In this document: positions 1-13,704 of the stretch, one piece after another
Layout: every line of letters starts with the position of its first letter
How positions within the stretch are numbered: the first letter of the stretch is position 1
Origin: Favolaschia claudopus
Taxonomy: Eukaryota > Basidiomycota > Agaricomycetes > Agaricales > Mycenaceae
Direction: 5' to 3'
NCBI GenBank assembly: GCA_037176885.1
Contig: JAWWNJ010000019.1
Location: 868,001-932,000, forward strand
DNA length: 64,000 nt
Made by a program: the position numbers and the translations under genes
The notes under the pieces: generated by a model
Told to the model about the DNA's origin: nothing
Database searches by the model: none
What the model saw: the letters and a program-made list of their open reading frames with translations, nothing else

Positions 1-1297
1 CCATGGAAGTCACCGAACGCCGGTTCGGACGCAAAAGCCCAAAATATGTGCGCAATGAAAACATACATGGAGGAGGATGTCGTCCGCACGCAAAGCAAGA
101 ATTCTCGCGATAAGCTCAGTAGGTTTTTGAACACTATGTTGTCTTTGGTTGAAATTCGGACTTTTCGGGCAAGTGTCAGATCGTTTGACTCATCTTACCT
201 GCGCTTCGTTTCGCCACTACTGTCATGCAACGACGAGCAAAATACATACCTAGCAGCGGCTACAAGAGTCTGCGCAACTAATGTTCGCGTGTATCTGCTC
301 CGAGTCGCATCGTATTTACCAAGATCTCAATACCGACTCTTGACTCTCGGCCTGGAGTCCCCGAATTCCTTGTATCAAGTTGAACAACGACACAACGACA
401 CGGACTCTCAAGATAGCTCAAGATGAGCAGATCCTTTGACGATTCCTTTTGAGATTCTTGTCGGCTTGGTACCGCAATCTATTGCACTTTGGGACTGGTA
501 CGCTGGCTAGCTATAGGTCCTGGCTATCTCCAACTTATGTATGTCACCCGCTCAGTTACGGAAACCCGCTCAGGAGTCAGAGTTTTATACCTCTCCAATG
601 TCGCGAGGAGCTTTCCCTACGACTTGTACCATCCCACGAAGAACTTCACTGTCTTACGAACCCTTGACGATTTCTTTCCATGTTGCTCCCACTCTCTCCT
701 CTGAATCGTTGCAAAATGTCGCCGACTACCACGACTGCCAGTGTTGTCGACCGTGCGCACCCCAAGGAGTCTACTTGCACGTCGAATAATGCCTTCCTTG
801 CCGCCCTGGCAGCACTACAATCTATCTATGGCTTCACAAACGGAGTCGGCTTTTTCTCGAGTACCTTGGACATCGCTGCGCCCGAGGTCGCCTCTTCCAA
901 ATTAGAGGAAACTCGGCGCATCGGTATGCGCCTATGTACGCCACGACTGGAGTCGGTAGGAGACAATGTCTCTGGCCCAGATAACAAAATGCGGTTTTCA
1001 CTCAAACATACCCTGCGGGCTCCGATTTTACGTGCATCCCTCAAGCGCCACTTTCGGTTCCTTCAGTGGAGAACTTGATCGGTAGGTCTAATTCTGTGAC
1101 CAGACAAAGTTCAATCAATGATGAGCTCGTAGTTCACTTGCTTTGGCCACCTGCTTTTGACGTTGAATTCGGCTCATGATCCATTTATTATATTTACGAA
1201 CAAAGAGGGTGTAATGCAATTACGAACTGTCCGGCCGTGACCAAAAATAACAAACAGAAAGTTTGAGATGAAGCATAGTTCCGTCCCATTATATATA
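1..1297. other. No recognisable gene
   Basis: Short overlapping open frames occur on both strands, the longest being 680-1078 (+), but none shows a motif I recognise, a consistent exon chain or a clear start context. The last part before 1297 is the 3' flank of the GMC oxidoreductase gene on the minus strand. Confidence 0.4.
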
Positions 1298-3790
1298 TCA
1301 AACCGTTCTCGCTCGGGCATCCGCCATGATGACATCCGCTGCCTTCTCTGATATCTGCAAGTGAAAAAAACCACTGACAGTTAATAAACAGCACAGGAAG
1401 CTGGCACAGGTGACAAACCATATAAGTAGGCGTGGTCACAAAATACCCTGGCACATTCGCCCACGAACTCAAATCCACAACGCGAAGTCGCTCTACCCCA
1501 TGTACGTGGAAATTATTGTCCAAAACGGCTTGAGGATCTGAAAACCATTCCGTGTCAATGGACCAGTCCGAATTCTTGCGATCCGTCTGCAGAATGTACT
1601 TACCCGTACTCGGACCCATAGCATTAGTGCAACAAGCGTGATGTCCAAAGACGCGATCCAAAATATATTCTGTCAAATTCGCATCCTTTCCCGGAACTGC
1701 TTCCTCGATAAGGAATGGTCGGATCAGCGAGTTTTCAACCAAAGAACGAATACGGTTGATTCCGTCCTCGAGCGCTTGTATGTCTGCGTGTCCTTGTTCG
1801 GCTTCGAAATGCATCTTTTCGATGTCCAGAGGATCCTGTGGGTGGGAGCCGGTGAGACGGACGAATCCCCGAGAAGAAGGGTGAGCTTTGAGAACGATGG
1901 CACTCAGTGCGTTGGGATGATCTGCAATTTGTTGTGCGAATCCTGGGCAGAGAAGTCGGCCGACGATTCATCATATAAAAACGGGAAGCCGACCTCTGAA
2001 AATACCACCAAAGTAGGCAGGTGCGGCATATGTGAATACGTCCGGCACCGCAAAATTTTCATTCGACTTGGTTATTATGACGTCCAAGACGGGGGTGAAC
2101 CCGTAAATGTTCATATGGTCTGACTGCAGCCAATCTTCAAGACAGGGATCCTGCGCGGGATCAGAGAGGAATTTGCAGCCTTGTAGAAGCTTGAAATTCT
2201 CGGTCAGATTCCAGATGATCGCAATTTCATCGTGATCTAAGCGAGGGATAAATGTTGTTGAATCTTTATCGAAGACATCCATGTAGGCCATTACCTTGCA
2301 GATTGGACCCAACTCCGGGTAAGTCTACTACGGTTTCGATACCAAATTCATTTAGTTGTGTCGAGTTTCCGATGCCGGAGAGCTGTTTGCATCAAGCCTG
2401 AGTATCATATCGCCTTAGTGATTAGGATGCGAACCATGAGCTAGTATCGATATGGATCAGAAAACGACGCAAAATAAACTGAACCAAAGACGCACGAGTT
2501 GTGGGCTTTGGAAAACCCCCGCAGAGACAATGACTTCGTGACGCGCCATGACGCTCTGTGTCCGATTTCCAAAATCTTCCTTTCCCTGAAAGTTGCCCGC
2601 CACAGGTAAGGCGGCATCTCGCACAAAGTCTACACCGTACGCCGTTGTTGAACCATCGCTACTTTCACATAACAATATTTTCGTAGCCAGAGAATTCAAG
2701 GTGATATTCAGATTACTTGTTGAAGCTTTGACAGCGGTCAGTCTGTTGTACACCGAAGAGCGGATATGATTGTTGTCGACGGTAAAACTGGGTGTGTTGA
2801 TCCCCACACTGCTGTCCTCAGCCAGGCTATTGAGGTCGAGTATAGGAACATTTGGAGACAGCGTGAATGAGGTGAAAATTGCTAGCAACTGGAGATCGAC
2901 CACATCTGCAGAGATTCTACGTTAGCCAGATTTCAAAAGTACGACTGATACCCCACCAAGATCGTGGAGAAGACTGAGATACGGAAGTAATGTCGTTTGC
3001 ATCCACCCCTCGAAGCCGTGGTCAGCCAGAGTCAGCAAAGTCGGAAGAAGATATAAGTTCTTCTCAATCTTTTTGAAATATTCCTGCATGTTGCTCCTGC
3101 TCCAGGATGGATCATTGAATATTGTAGAGACATTGTTGAAATCCTCCGTGGTTGCCGCTATGATATTGATCAACGCATTGTGAATCTATCGAGTCGTAGG
3201 TCAGTTCAGCGTCACCAAATGTACGGATCAACCATCGCACTGTAGATCCTCCTAAGCCGCGTGCACGCGGATACCTGTTAAGCATTTGTATCGAGGCTAG
3301 GATAAATACCCGTACAATGAAACTCACCAAGCGATCCGAGAGTCAGGATCACTAAATTCCTTGATGTTGTACGCTAGCTCAGTCGTCTCATCTGCGAGAT
3401 CGGTCAAAAGGTAGGGAGGAGTGGACGTGCAAGCTACCTTCTGTAGCGCGGGCGAAGTACGCAGGAAGCGTGGTATTGAATGTATTGACATCATTGCCAG
3501 CATCCAATAAAAACACTGTCCACGTTCGAATAAACAACGGTAAGAAGCGGCTCACGAAGGAGGTGAATACCAGAGAATCCGTTCTCTGCTAAGCGAGAAG
3601 CAAGAGGTCCACCACCTGCATGGGAGCACGAAATGAGAATCACGACGGTCTGATATATATACTTACCTGCACCTGATCCAACAACTACAAAGTCAAATAC
3701 GTCCGGGGCATCAGCGAGATCTGGACAAGAGATAAGAGCACGAGTCAAGGGGATCAGAGCAATCGCTGCGACTGCGATGCAACACTTCAT
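1298..3790 (-). CDS. GMC (glucose-methanol-choline) oxidoreductase, secreted, multi-exon
   Basis: FAD-dependent alcohol/sugar oxidoreductase of the GMC family, probably extracellular. The product starts with MKCCIAVAAIALIPLTRA, a signal peptide, at the Met at 3790. The FAD-binding stretch DFVVVGSGAG is followed by an intron and then GGPLASRLAENG, so the glycine-rich dinucleotide motif is split by an intron. Further family signatures follow in order: RGLGGSTV (about 3250), GFEGWMQTT (about 3000), HEVIVSAGVFQSPQLV (about 2530), GHHACC with the first catalytic His region (about 1640), HGVERLRVVDLSSW and PGYFVTTPTYM (about 1450). After a last intron the exon reads ISEKAADVI and ends in a TGA at 1298. 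I see about eight or nine introns and no frameshift that splicing cannot explain. The exact substrate (aryl alcohol, methanol, pyranose) cannot be read. Such enzymes supply H2O2 or reduce quinones in lignocellulose decay. Confidence 0.88.
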
Positions 3791-3842
3791 TCTTGATGCT
3801 GGGAAGGAAATGGGTGGGCAGCGTTCAATGAATTGAAGCTAC

Positions 3843-3849
3843 TTATACC
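3843..3849 (-). promoter_or_regulatory. Possible TATA box of the GMC gene
   Basis: TATAAGT on the minus strand, about 55 bases upstream of the GMC oxidoreductase ATG. Position fits a fungal TATA box; no other support. Confidence 0.3.
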
Positions 3850-5224
3850 ACCCCGAAGAGCCTGATGAGAGAGAGTAAAAGAAGAGACACGTTTGGCGTC
3901 GCTTTGACTGCCGTTCACCTTGCCGTGAGATGAGCCCTTTGAGAATGGCCTTTGGCGTCGGGCGGGGAAGTCAATAGTCAAACGCAGCTGCCGATGAGAT
4001 TGACCGATGAATTGGAAGAAGAGAAGGGACTGCCAGATGGATTGTGAAGCAGGCAGTCCGTTGTACAGAATTTTGCCATGCAGTTATTTGGGTACCATAC
4101 CAGGGAAAGCATGACACGCCTGAGAACCAGTTCGAGATTCGGAGAAGGTGGAGTGAGAGAAAGATGTTATATTGGTGAACGTCGAAGCCGACCAGAATTC
4201 GCGAACGTGAGAATGCCTTTGATTGAAGGGATAATATTGCCCAATTTATGGGTGAACCGAAGTAGATGACTCGGAAGCCAACCACCGGAAGCATGAAAGA
4301 CTTTCTGGCACGGTTCAACCGCTGATTTAAAGTTGCCAGCGCCCGCGTTCAATCCGCAGGCCATGAAGAACGATGCATTCGAGGCTATTTTAAACATAAT
4401 TTGAGCAAGTCGAAGAATAGGTGCGCAGAATCAACGGCGTTGAAGAGACAGGTGAGTCATGTCTGCACCTGTTTATAAGGTAGTGTAATTTTTTTTTTCG
4501 TCTCAGTGAAAGGAAGAGAAAGGAAAGGGAAATGGTGAGAGGAGGAGGAATGGGGAGGCGTTAGGGTCAGAGTGGATTCCGAGTCGTGGTTTGTGCGGGT
4601 GAAATTGGCCGTGCAGATGCCCAAGGATCTGCGTAGTAGGCTGGGAATCGGATCCGGGGGAAGGAAACGGGACCCAATTCCAGTATGCAAGGTGCTACGA
4701 GGGCCTTGAAAGAGGAGGGACGCCCGAAGCAACCAAGCGCGAGAGAATAGGGATGGGCGGGTGGGGCACGAAAATTGGTGGTAGAACGCGAGGAGTTGCT
4801 GGTACAATACACGACGAAAGTGTAGAACTTCTAGAAGTAAAGCAGAATGATCACGTAAAACGTGGGAAAATGGACTTGGAGCAGGAGAGAAATAGAGCGA
4901 CTACAAAACTACTTATTTAAGTACTTCCACTACCTTATTGAGGCCCCGCTCGCAAGCTCGCATAGCCTCAGCTCACGATCTGTCTTTGCGCAATCACCAG
5001 ACTCGTCGGACACTGCCAGGACAGCCGCGACAAACAAACAATGGTTGAAGTTTCAGTTCAAGTTGCCAATAATCTTGCCATGAAGGATCGAAAAAGACTT
5101 CGTTCCTAGCCAATTTCCTAGCAATAAAAATCATCCGTCTACACCAATGAATGAGGAAACCCTTCCTGAGGTACTACACACGCAAATACACATAACATAA
5201 ACAAAAAACAAAACAAGACACGAA
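3850..5224. other. Intergenic, no recognisable gene
   Basis: About 1.4 kb between the GMC gene's upstream side and the 3' end of the DUF6534 gene. A Ser/Pro/Thr-rich open frame on the minus strand (4457-4807) is low in complexity and shows no family motif. I see no repeats or RNA gene. Confidence 0.4.
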
Positions 5225-6611
5225 TTAAACGGCGTAATTTCCGACTCCTTCGTTATATTTTTCCGGCCCAGGGCCACTGAGTTGGTAGCTTTGCACTGTC
5301 GTTGATGCCGTTGGACCCGTTGAAAATTTGATAGAGGAGTGCTGGTTCTGCGAAGTGGGTGAGCCATGGCCGATTTGCGCTCGCGAGTTCAATATCTGGT
5401 GAACTTTGAATTAGCCAAGTGGACGGCATAGAGGCGTCTTTTGAAAATAGCTGACCAGCATGATACTGTTTGAGTAGACCTTAGAAAGCCAGATACAGAC
5501 AGCCAGATGATAGTTGTTTCCTCGAGTCTGGACGTAAATAGCGAGATCCGTGCTAGAAACATATGAGCAAGGATTTATGAGAGAGTCGAAAGAAATCTTA
5601 TTCACAGCGCAAATAAAGCACAAAGCAATCCTGTTTCCACAGTGATCTTGGGAAACAGTTGGGTGAACGAAGCAGAGCACGAATAGATAAAATTACCATA
5701 ATAATGCGGGTGACCATCCGATTCGTCGAATGTTTGAAGTCACTACGACGCGGTTTGAGCAGATAATAGCAAGTGCTTGCGACGATGATCAGGTCGCAAG
5801 CTGCAGTGGCTGATAGCCAAGCCTGGAGACGTAAAGTCAAGTCGTTGGTGTGACGATGGTGCGACTAACCACAGGTTGTTGGAAGCTATCATATCGTAGC
5901 TGGAGGCTAGAGTACTTGCCCGCGCGACTGATTTCAATGCCAGTCCACAAGCCAGCGCCGAGTTGGAAGGTGGTAACCTTGGTTTGTTAAACAATGCAGT
6001 TTGTTGGATAAATTGAAGATAACTCACTATTGCGATTACAACTGGCATGACGAAACTACGGCTGATTACCCAGATTCGCCAGGCGAAAAAAATCTGCCCC
6101 ACGCAGGCGACTTGTGTTGAGGAACAATCAGTCTTAGAGAAAAGAACTGGAGTCTGTAGCGTGCTCACCTATCGAGCCAACGACTGGAACACTGAACCAA
6201 GACCACCCTACGCCATCGAGAGAACCGAAGTCGCCCCAGTGCGAGCCGAAAGTGCGAACGGTGTCACGAGTGTCCGACAAGGTCTGCAAAGCCTCGACAA
6301 CGAAAATGAAGCCAACGAGGAGCTTGAAGCGCAGCTGGTCTTTCGGGAAAGCGAGGAAGTAGAACACTGCAACAAGAGAGTCAGCTTCATGAAGATATAA
6401 TACTGTACTGCCTGACGCACTGAATTGAACAGCGAGGGTGCCGAGAAGTGCCCAGTTCATGATAGTGCCAACAAACTAAGTTGAGAAGTTAACTTCAGCT
6501 TGGTTCTCTTTGAAGGGAAAGTCAAGAGACCAGTGGTATCGTCCTGTACATTCCGATTACCGTTTGTAAGATGAAAAAGTTCAACAAAGCGTACCGTTCT
6601 CCAATGTTCAT
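5225..6611 (-). CDS. DUF6534-type multi-pass membrane protein
   Basis: Member of the large Agaricomycete family of multi-pass membrane proteins of unknown function annotated as DUF6534. Read as spliced exons from an ATG at 6611 (MNIGERYALLNFFILQ). It then gives FVGTIMNWALLGTLAVQ, YFLAFPKDQLRFKLLVGF, VGWSWFSVPVVGSI and QIFFAWRIWVISRSFVMP. DUF6534 proper follows, with hydrophobic segments around AWLSATAACDLIIVASTCYYLL and SFDSLINPCSYVSSTDL. The last exon is polar, ends in NEGVGNYAV and stops at 5225. The order of helices, the FPKD loop and the WFSVP...RIWVISR pair are the usual marks of this family. I infer about seven transmembrane segments with the N-terminus outside and a polar C-terminal tail inside. 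No substrate or signal is known for the family; the neighbours give no hint. Confidence 0.75.
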
Positions 6612-9105
6612 CGTAAATCCAGACCCCGGCATGGTAGAATTTGACATTATTTATAGAAGACTCGGGAGTCGATTCTCAAGCGATTGTGCGAGCTGAGATT
6701 CCGAGCCACCTATTGAAAGAAAGGAGTGGACGGCGACGCTGTTAAGACGAAAGATCCAGAGAGAACTCAGCGGTCAGTCGATCGAGCTGAACTTGGCGGG
6801 TTAAATCAAGGGCCTTCCGAGTCTAGAAATTTTAAATGTACTCAAAATCTGAAACTAGGATGAAATCGGAGCAGGAATATACCTTCCCCAAGGTGAGGGG
6901 TATCCGGAACGTTGAGCTAGAAAGCAAAATATTATTACTTGATTTGGGAACTCGCTATCGCACAGCCATCACCGATATGGCAATCTCCCACGGAGGGTCA
7001 GTCACGGGCGGGATACTGAATTTTATTTTCGATGCTACAATGCTTCAAACTCTTCAAAAACACTCGAGGCATCCATATATGACGTCAAAGCGGCCGAATT
7101 ATCGTATCTGCAATGCTTTCAAGCGCGGAAGGATCACGTGAAATTGCCTTATATGGAGCTATTACGGCAACGAGGTGAGGGGTGGTCCGCCGAAGTCGCT
7201 GAAAAAAAAACTTCGACCCCCGGTACGGATTTCGCAGATCGGTATCCCCTTGGGTTAAATGAGCTCGTAAAGAGCCGTGATCCTCGCTTGGAGATATCCG
7301 ATATCTCTATGTCACGACTCACGACGCATCTTTTCATCCAGATTTGGGAAGATCATCTTGTGGCATCGAAGCTGCAGTTGCCGAGTTGCCACGAAGGGTC
7401 GGAGAGGGCCGAGAGGGCGCCTCCCATGCTGCTTTTTTGAGGTAGCTTGAGGGTATGTAAGGCCTGGTAAGGCTGGGTAAGGATTGGACCAGGATAAGGA
7501 AAGCTTTCGAATATAGAGAATTTGAAGCGGTCGTTTCGGGCTGCGAACACATTCACAATAACAACTTGCCCAACCAATGACAATTCTACCGTTCGAATGA
7601 CGGCAAAAACCAAGTGGGCTTCTGAGTGGCCTTAGAGAATGAAAGACCCAAGAAGAGAACCAGCATCACGGCAGGTGTTGGGCAAAATGTTTGTGCCTCG
7701 CAGAGACTCTATAGATCTGCAAAAAGAGAAGAGTGAAAATCTCAAGGATCAAAATTGATCAAAACCGGTACCGGAACCTGTTCGGCCGAACCAAATTTGG
7801 TATCTCGTCTAGCGATTCACGCGGATTCAATCCACTTTCCATCCTTCCGGTTCGCAGAGGGCCTGTACATCGGAAATACTTCCCTCTTGTTGTTATACGA
7901 TGCTGACCGCAACACTGGACCACATCGTGCACCTTACACCGCCAGGATCGCTGCAGGAAACTGCCGAACAGTTTCGCAAACTCGGGTTCAAGTAAGGCTT
8001 GCCCTGTCTGCAAATAGAGGTTGGCCTTGAATTTCTGTATTCAGCGTCGTGGAAGGCGGGGTGCATGCCGATGGGCTCACAGAGAATTCCCTGGTGGTAA
8101 TCAGTCATCCAAATTTCTTGCAGTCAGTTTCCACCACCGTATAGCACCTAGATTCTGAGGGATGAGGTCTATCTCGAGTTGATCTCGTTCACGAAACCGC
8201 CAGAAGCCTATCCGCCTTCCTCCCGTCCTAGACGAGAGCGTGAATCGCACAAGTGGGCCTCCAAATCGCCCGGCTGGAATCGGACTATGCCTTCCTCGGG
8301 AACGGCTCACTGACCCCCGGCGGACGGATTTCCGACGTCATAAACGGTCGGGCAATGGACGACGATTTGGACCCTCCATATCTCGATGAGGTACCTGGTG
8401 GACGAACCCGGCCAGACGGAGAGGCTCTAAAGTGGGTTATCACCGCACCAACGAAGCGCAACAGTATTCTCCCGTTTTTCTGTGGTGACTTGACCGATCG
8501 TAGCAGACGATGTACACATCTCCTTCAGTTCGGTTCTTTCAGCAGTTAAAACCGTAGCATGGTACCGACACGTCCAGCGTCGTATATGGATCACCCTTGT
8601 GGCGCCCGCGGCATCGCACATATTCGTCTAGTGACAGCCGAGGCTGAGTTCGCAAGTGTGCAAAGAGAAATCAGCGTCGTCATGGTGAACCTCCGATCTC
8701 GAGTACTTCCACGGAAACAAAATGGCAACCTTCAACCTTGAATGGCCCACGCCCGCCTACTCTAATCTTATCCACTCCATCCGATCAAGAGCAGTACGAC
8801 TTCGTTTCCAGAAATGATTCCATTCTGGCATTTACGAAGTAGGTTTTTGGGTCGGCGAAGACAACGGGGAAGGGACTGTTTCGACTCCGTTCGGGAAAAT
8901 TGTTTGGATAATTGAATAAGGAGAACACTGATGGTACAATTCAAAGTATAAGATAGATTGAAAGAAAAACGAACGCATGTAGGATCGAGGACTATGCACT
9001 CTTCCAGGAACCACCGAACCTTCTAAACGCCAACGATTTTTCCGCCAAGCCAAGTGAACATCTGCTCCTCTTCTCCAAGACTTTGCTGAGAAACGTCAGA
9101 CCCAG
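6612..9105. other. Intergenic, no recognisable gene
   Basis: About 2.5 kb with scattered short open frames on both strands (for example 6836-7141 and 7138-7440 on plus, 7334-7613 on minus). None carries a motif I recognise and they do not join into a plausible exon chain. No tandem repeat or tRNA is evident. Confidence 0.35.
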
Positions 9106-10482
9106 TCACCAGACAGATCGGTAGAAACCTACAGCGGCCATTGAGTTCCCAACCGTGTCACCAGTGTAAATCCACAACATCGGCCGCGCCCGCGATAAGA
9201 CTTTGACTCCCGACTGGACTCCAGTTTGTTGGTCGATCAGAGAAAGGCTCTTGAGCTTTGGCGCCAAGTATGGCCGGGACGCAAGTGTCTTGAGCGCAGT
9301 GCCGCTAACATTGCCGTGTACCTTGTCGTGACCCGTCAAGCAGATCATCTCGATGTTGGGCCAATGCTCAAGATCGTGAGGAGGCTAGCGTCGGAGAGGC
9401 TCGTGAACGCGTTGAGGCGGAAGATACGCATACTAGAGCAGAGCTTCACGAATCTGATGAACACATCTTCGTCCCAGACACCTCTCCCACAGCCTGTGTT
9501 ACTGTCCCCAGCGGTGAAGCGCTGAAGGCGGCGACAGACGGCTGGATGTGCACAAAATTGAGCAATGTGAGAGCTGAGCAGAGAGAGATTGAGTTAGGTT
9601 CAAACTTGATAGGGTCCCAGCGTACTCTTGGATGTGGAAATCAGGTCCGAATTGTACATCAATCGTCGATGGATTTTCCAGCAGTCCCAGTCAGCAAAAA
9701 TTTCTCGTCGATTGTTGTCCGTAAGAGAGTACGAGTTCCGTGCAAACGAACGGTTTGCCTGGGAGAAAAGGTGGGCTCTCGGTACACGGGGTCCGTTTTC
9801 TTGAGCGGCGAAAACAAATCCATGTCTCCAAAGTCTTCATCTTCATCTCCGACTCGTCGTCATAATCCATCTCCTCTTCCGAGTTGTGAGCCGTGTGGCA
9901 ATCTTCTGGCATGCGTCCGCGAATGGCCTCGATCACATCTTCAAGGTCGCCTTCTTCCAAACAGATAACTTTGTTCATGACATGAAAGAATTCATCGGAT
10001 TTATCGAGAGCTTCTGCCCAGCCGAAACTCGTAGCGAGTTGATAGCTTCGACAAGCTGTGAGCTCGGGTTTACTGGACTGGGATTCGAGCGAACTGCTCC
10101 GAATAAAAGCATGGGCCCAGTCCCAATGACAGGGCCGGATAGAATGCCACTTATGCTGGCTGTTCCTGCGAGGATGTGCCAGCTGTGAGACCAGACATAT
10201 TGCTAGGGAAAAGAAGTTCTCGAGAGTCCTTCTGAGGAATGAGAAAAGTGACATCTTTCCCCGAAACGACAGCGTCCTGAGCACGATACGATACTTGTCT
10301 GCGATCGACGATTCAAATGGTAGCAAACCTTCTTGGAAAAATCTGCAAAGACGAGGTCTGGAAGTCATTGTGGAGGGAGATGGGAGACAGCGACGAGAGA
10401 GGAGCCATTTGAAATTCGCTATGATGAGTCGTTGGTCTGAGACACAAATCATTTGTTGCAGCCAAACAGGGCAACAATTCAT
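9106..10482 (-). CDS. F-box/leucine-rich-repeat type protein, frames disrupted
   Basis: The minus strand carries the 3' half of an F-box/LRR protein of the kind that is abundant in Agaricomycetes and acts as substrate adaptor of SCF ubiquitin ligases. Around 9480-9340 one frame reads DEDVFIRFVKLCSSMRIFRL and SLSDASLLTILS, a leucine-rich repeat with the usual L-x-D-A-S-L-L core. A one-base shift then leads into WPNIEMICLTGHDKV, TALKTLASRPYLAPKLKSL and SLIDQQTG, and the frame stops at 9106. Upstream a long open frame (9691-10482) contains an acidic stretch (EEEMDYDDESEMKMKTLE). I do not find a clean F-box, so start and 5' exons are uncertain. At least one indel interrupts the repeat region; whether this is decay or sequence error is open. 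Confidence 0.45.
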
Positions 10483-13400
10483 TCCTACTCCAGATCACGA
10501 GTGGTTCACTTTCTAGTATTCACTTGCGAGTCTGGTCCCTTGACGAGTATACGATTGCGCCAGAGTCGCTTATTCCAAGAGTTTTCTGCAACCTGCCTCG
10601 AGCATCTTCAACATGATTTTCAAGTTGGATGACGCAGTGGCGACTTCCTCAGAATACGACGAACGAGGGCAAATTCAGGCCAACGGGAGCAAGGACTTGA
10701 ATTGATCATGAAGTTTTGACTCGGACTCACAGACTCGAATAACGGCGTCGATAGTTGGAAGCCATACTCTGGTTTGTGTTCTTTGTCCCCATTCGACCCA
10801 ACTTGCTGAACCCCTGCTCAAAGCCCGTCCTGTATCAAGAGCCTGGGTTCGGGAAATATCGATAGGCTTGAGCTACATCCTCCCTGCGCTGGACCCCCAT
10901 TGTGCTGATGCAGAACGTCGGTGCCCAGACAGTGACTCGCTGTATCTGCCTGCAGCGGCTGTCTTCTACCAGTCGACTAACCTTGGGGATCTTCATACGA
11001 GGCTCGGTCTCAATACTCGATGCGCCTCGAATTTACCGCTTGCTCAGGCTGCACATTCAACATCGAAGTCTTGGTGTGGGTTTGCTGTTCGGAAAACACT
11101 CATTTGGTTCTTCTGATAAATGATGAGATCCTCGCTCGCTCTACGACATGCATGTAAGCACATTGTCTCATCTCGTGAAATAACACTAACTCGACTAGTA
11201 GTAGATTTACTGTCTCGTCGATGATCACGTGACTATTGATTGACCTTTGATCTTCGAATGCTGGCAACTGCGTCTGGCGGCGTTGGCGAGCGAAACGGAG
11301 GAGAGCTCCGAGCTATATGCATTGACTCCTGCTGATTCCATCCAGTTGTCGCCCAGTCAAAATGAGTCTGGTGTCGACTGTGGTAGTGACACAGTTTCAA
11401 ATTTAAATTCTTTGAAAGTCTGGCTAACGCACCGGCTGACAAGTCGAAAGCGCCTCCTTTTGTATCACCCATCTCCCGACCGTCTCCGAATTTGGTCCTC
11501 CGATCCTCTAAAGTGGCCGCTTCGACAGTCGAAATCAGTTCTGTGTTTTTGTTGTGCGGTCCAGTGTGCCGGATTCCCAGTGTGGCTGCTGAAATTTGGT
11601 GTTTTGGATTCATGGTCTTGACTTTGCAGGCATATTCTGCAAGTGCAACTGAAGCCACAGATCCAGGCTATCCCTTTTACCGTTCGATTATTCCGCAAGA
11701 ATTGAATTTTGGTGGCTAATTGTGGGCGTCAATCGATCAGCGACACAAGAACGTCACAGAAAGTCTTTCACCTCATATCTGGGACACGAAAAACTCTCGC
11801 GAGGTGAGCAGGCCAATTTCTTCAACGACGTTGGAGAAGGTTGAATTCGATTAGGCCCACACAAGCGGCATGTTCCAAAGCGCAAGAAACAAAGCGGCAA
11901 TGCATCTGTGGCACTTGTTTGGCTCGGGCATGCAAACGGCTTCACGAATTTACCCACCGTTTAAACGGTGTTTGCGCGATTTTATGGCTGTTTTTTGCCA
12001 GTTTGCTCTCCACAATGAGACAAGAAAGCCCAAACTATCCTACTTTCACAACAGCGATGCTATCACTGAGCAATACTCTTGTCCTCCGCAATCGTCGAGG
12101 GAGTTCACATTTCCCTTTACGATCCAACCGCTCACAGTCAGTATTTTGTTCGACTATCATGACCAACCATAAAGATATCTTACAGTTGAATTCCACTGCG
12201 GTCACTTATGCTGTTCCTTCAGCCGCAGCGCCAGCAACCCTTACCACAAATCCCACCAACTCGAGTTTTGAATGCGCCGGCTAGTACCACTGTAAGTTGA
12301 TTTGAACATTGGGTGTCGTCGTCGTTTAACTGTTTGTTCAAGGGACCAGTGCCTTCTGGCAACCAAGCCCTTCGTGGGCTTAAGAAGGTACTCATTGATT
12401 CGAGTAAAGACTGTCCAGCGCTGACACTCATCCAGATCATCTCGAAGGTTCCCCGCCTTCGATTCAGCCGACGCCGTGAACCGTGATGGAAGAACGTACA
12501 CACTCCCTGGCGGACAATCTCAATAACAACAATAGCGGGCGATGGTCGGGAGAAAAGCTGAATCTTGGGAATTATGGCGGCAGGGAAGATGAATGATTTT
12601 GTTCAACTGTTTGTGCTCTGTAATATAAGGTCCCATATTCAACTGATGAAGTTCAATGATGAATTCGTGGGAGACGCGCAATACAACGGTGAGAGCGGTA
12701 CGTCGAAATATGACTCCCGCTGGGAACGCGTCGGACCTAGACGCTCGGCGCTGTTAACCACTCCGAATCTGCCCTCCGCGGGTTTCAACAGTTGAACTTC
12801 TCGGAACAGATGGGGTTGGCGCAAAGGAATATCTTGCTAACAACATCCAATGCGCCATAAGCCCTCTTCAATGTGCGCAACATTGCGAACACACTGCTCG
12901 ATTGCTACGATTTTCAGTTTTGAAGTTGGCCGTGACCAGCATCCGAGGCTGGATGCCAACTGTGACTGATCGCGTCTCATTTTCTACCTCACCGACCACC
13001 ACTCCATTCTCAGGCCATGTTGATACGTTTCGAGAGCTTCTTGTCGTGCCAGGTCGTGCCTGCGTGAGCACACGGTGTCCTTCACCTATCATTCGCGTTA
13101 ATGACGCCGTTTTCTAGGCTCTATGTTGAGGTAAGCAATTTCCCTGTCCACACGACACTGCGCTCCGACAAAATTCGGTGGGATCGATGATGGGCTCGTA
13201 TCTGCGTTGACTGATTGAAGCCCGTATGCAGCGCTGCAACCGCTGGCGCGCTCTAACGGCAACACACCTTGCCTAATTGAGAATTCCCAGAGTCCAGACG
13301 ACGCAACGGAGAACATCCGACCCCGGGCACCACTTTCCTGAGCACTAGCGTCAGAGAAACTTGAGAGGGTGTTGACCCCAGCATACAAGCTGCGAGCCTG

Positions 13401-13704
13401 GTGTTCCCAAGATCACAGTGTCAGAGAAGATCGGAAGCCCCAGTATTTGGGCTGTGATGGTGGAATGCAGAGGAGACGCGTTGTCGACAATTCGTGTGAC
13501 CTGAAATTCGTTGTTCTGCCAATTCAACCAGCTCATATTAATCCCTATTTTTACGTGACATACTGGCAACCTTGTCTGAATACCCGTCAAGGACTGAGGA
13601 CCCTGTGCTTCCAATGCCGTTGCGAATCGAGAGTCAACTCGGGCGGGCGGCAATGCAGGCCCCCATCGTATACAAAACCTCGATTCTCGAATGATTTGCA
13701 TCCA
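10483..13704. other. Intergenic, no recognisable gene
   Basis: 3.2 kb in which several open frames of 80-147 codons lie on both strands: 11233-11658 and 13351-13701 on minus, 11247-11621 and 11841-12284 on plus. The minus frame at 13351-13701 has an even amino-acid mix and could be an unrecognised exon. I cannot tie any of them to a family, and no repeat structure stands out. Confidence 0.35.

Noticed and set aside
46..1078. Plus-strand frames at 46-426 and 680-1,078 as genes
   Set aside because: No motif, no start context and overlapping frames in other phases; composition rich in Ser/Thr/Arg as in random DNA.
9691..9968. Plus-strand open frames at 9,546-9,968 and 9,886-10,188
   Set aside because: They lie antisense to the better supported F-box/LRR reading on minus and have no motif.
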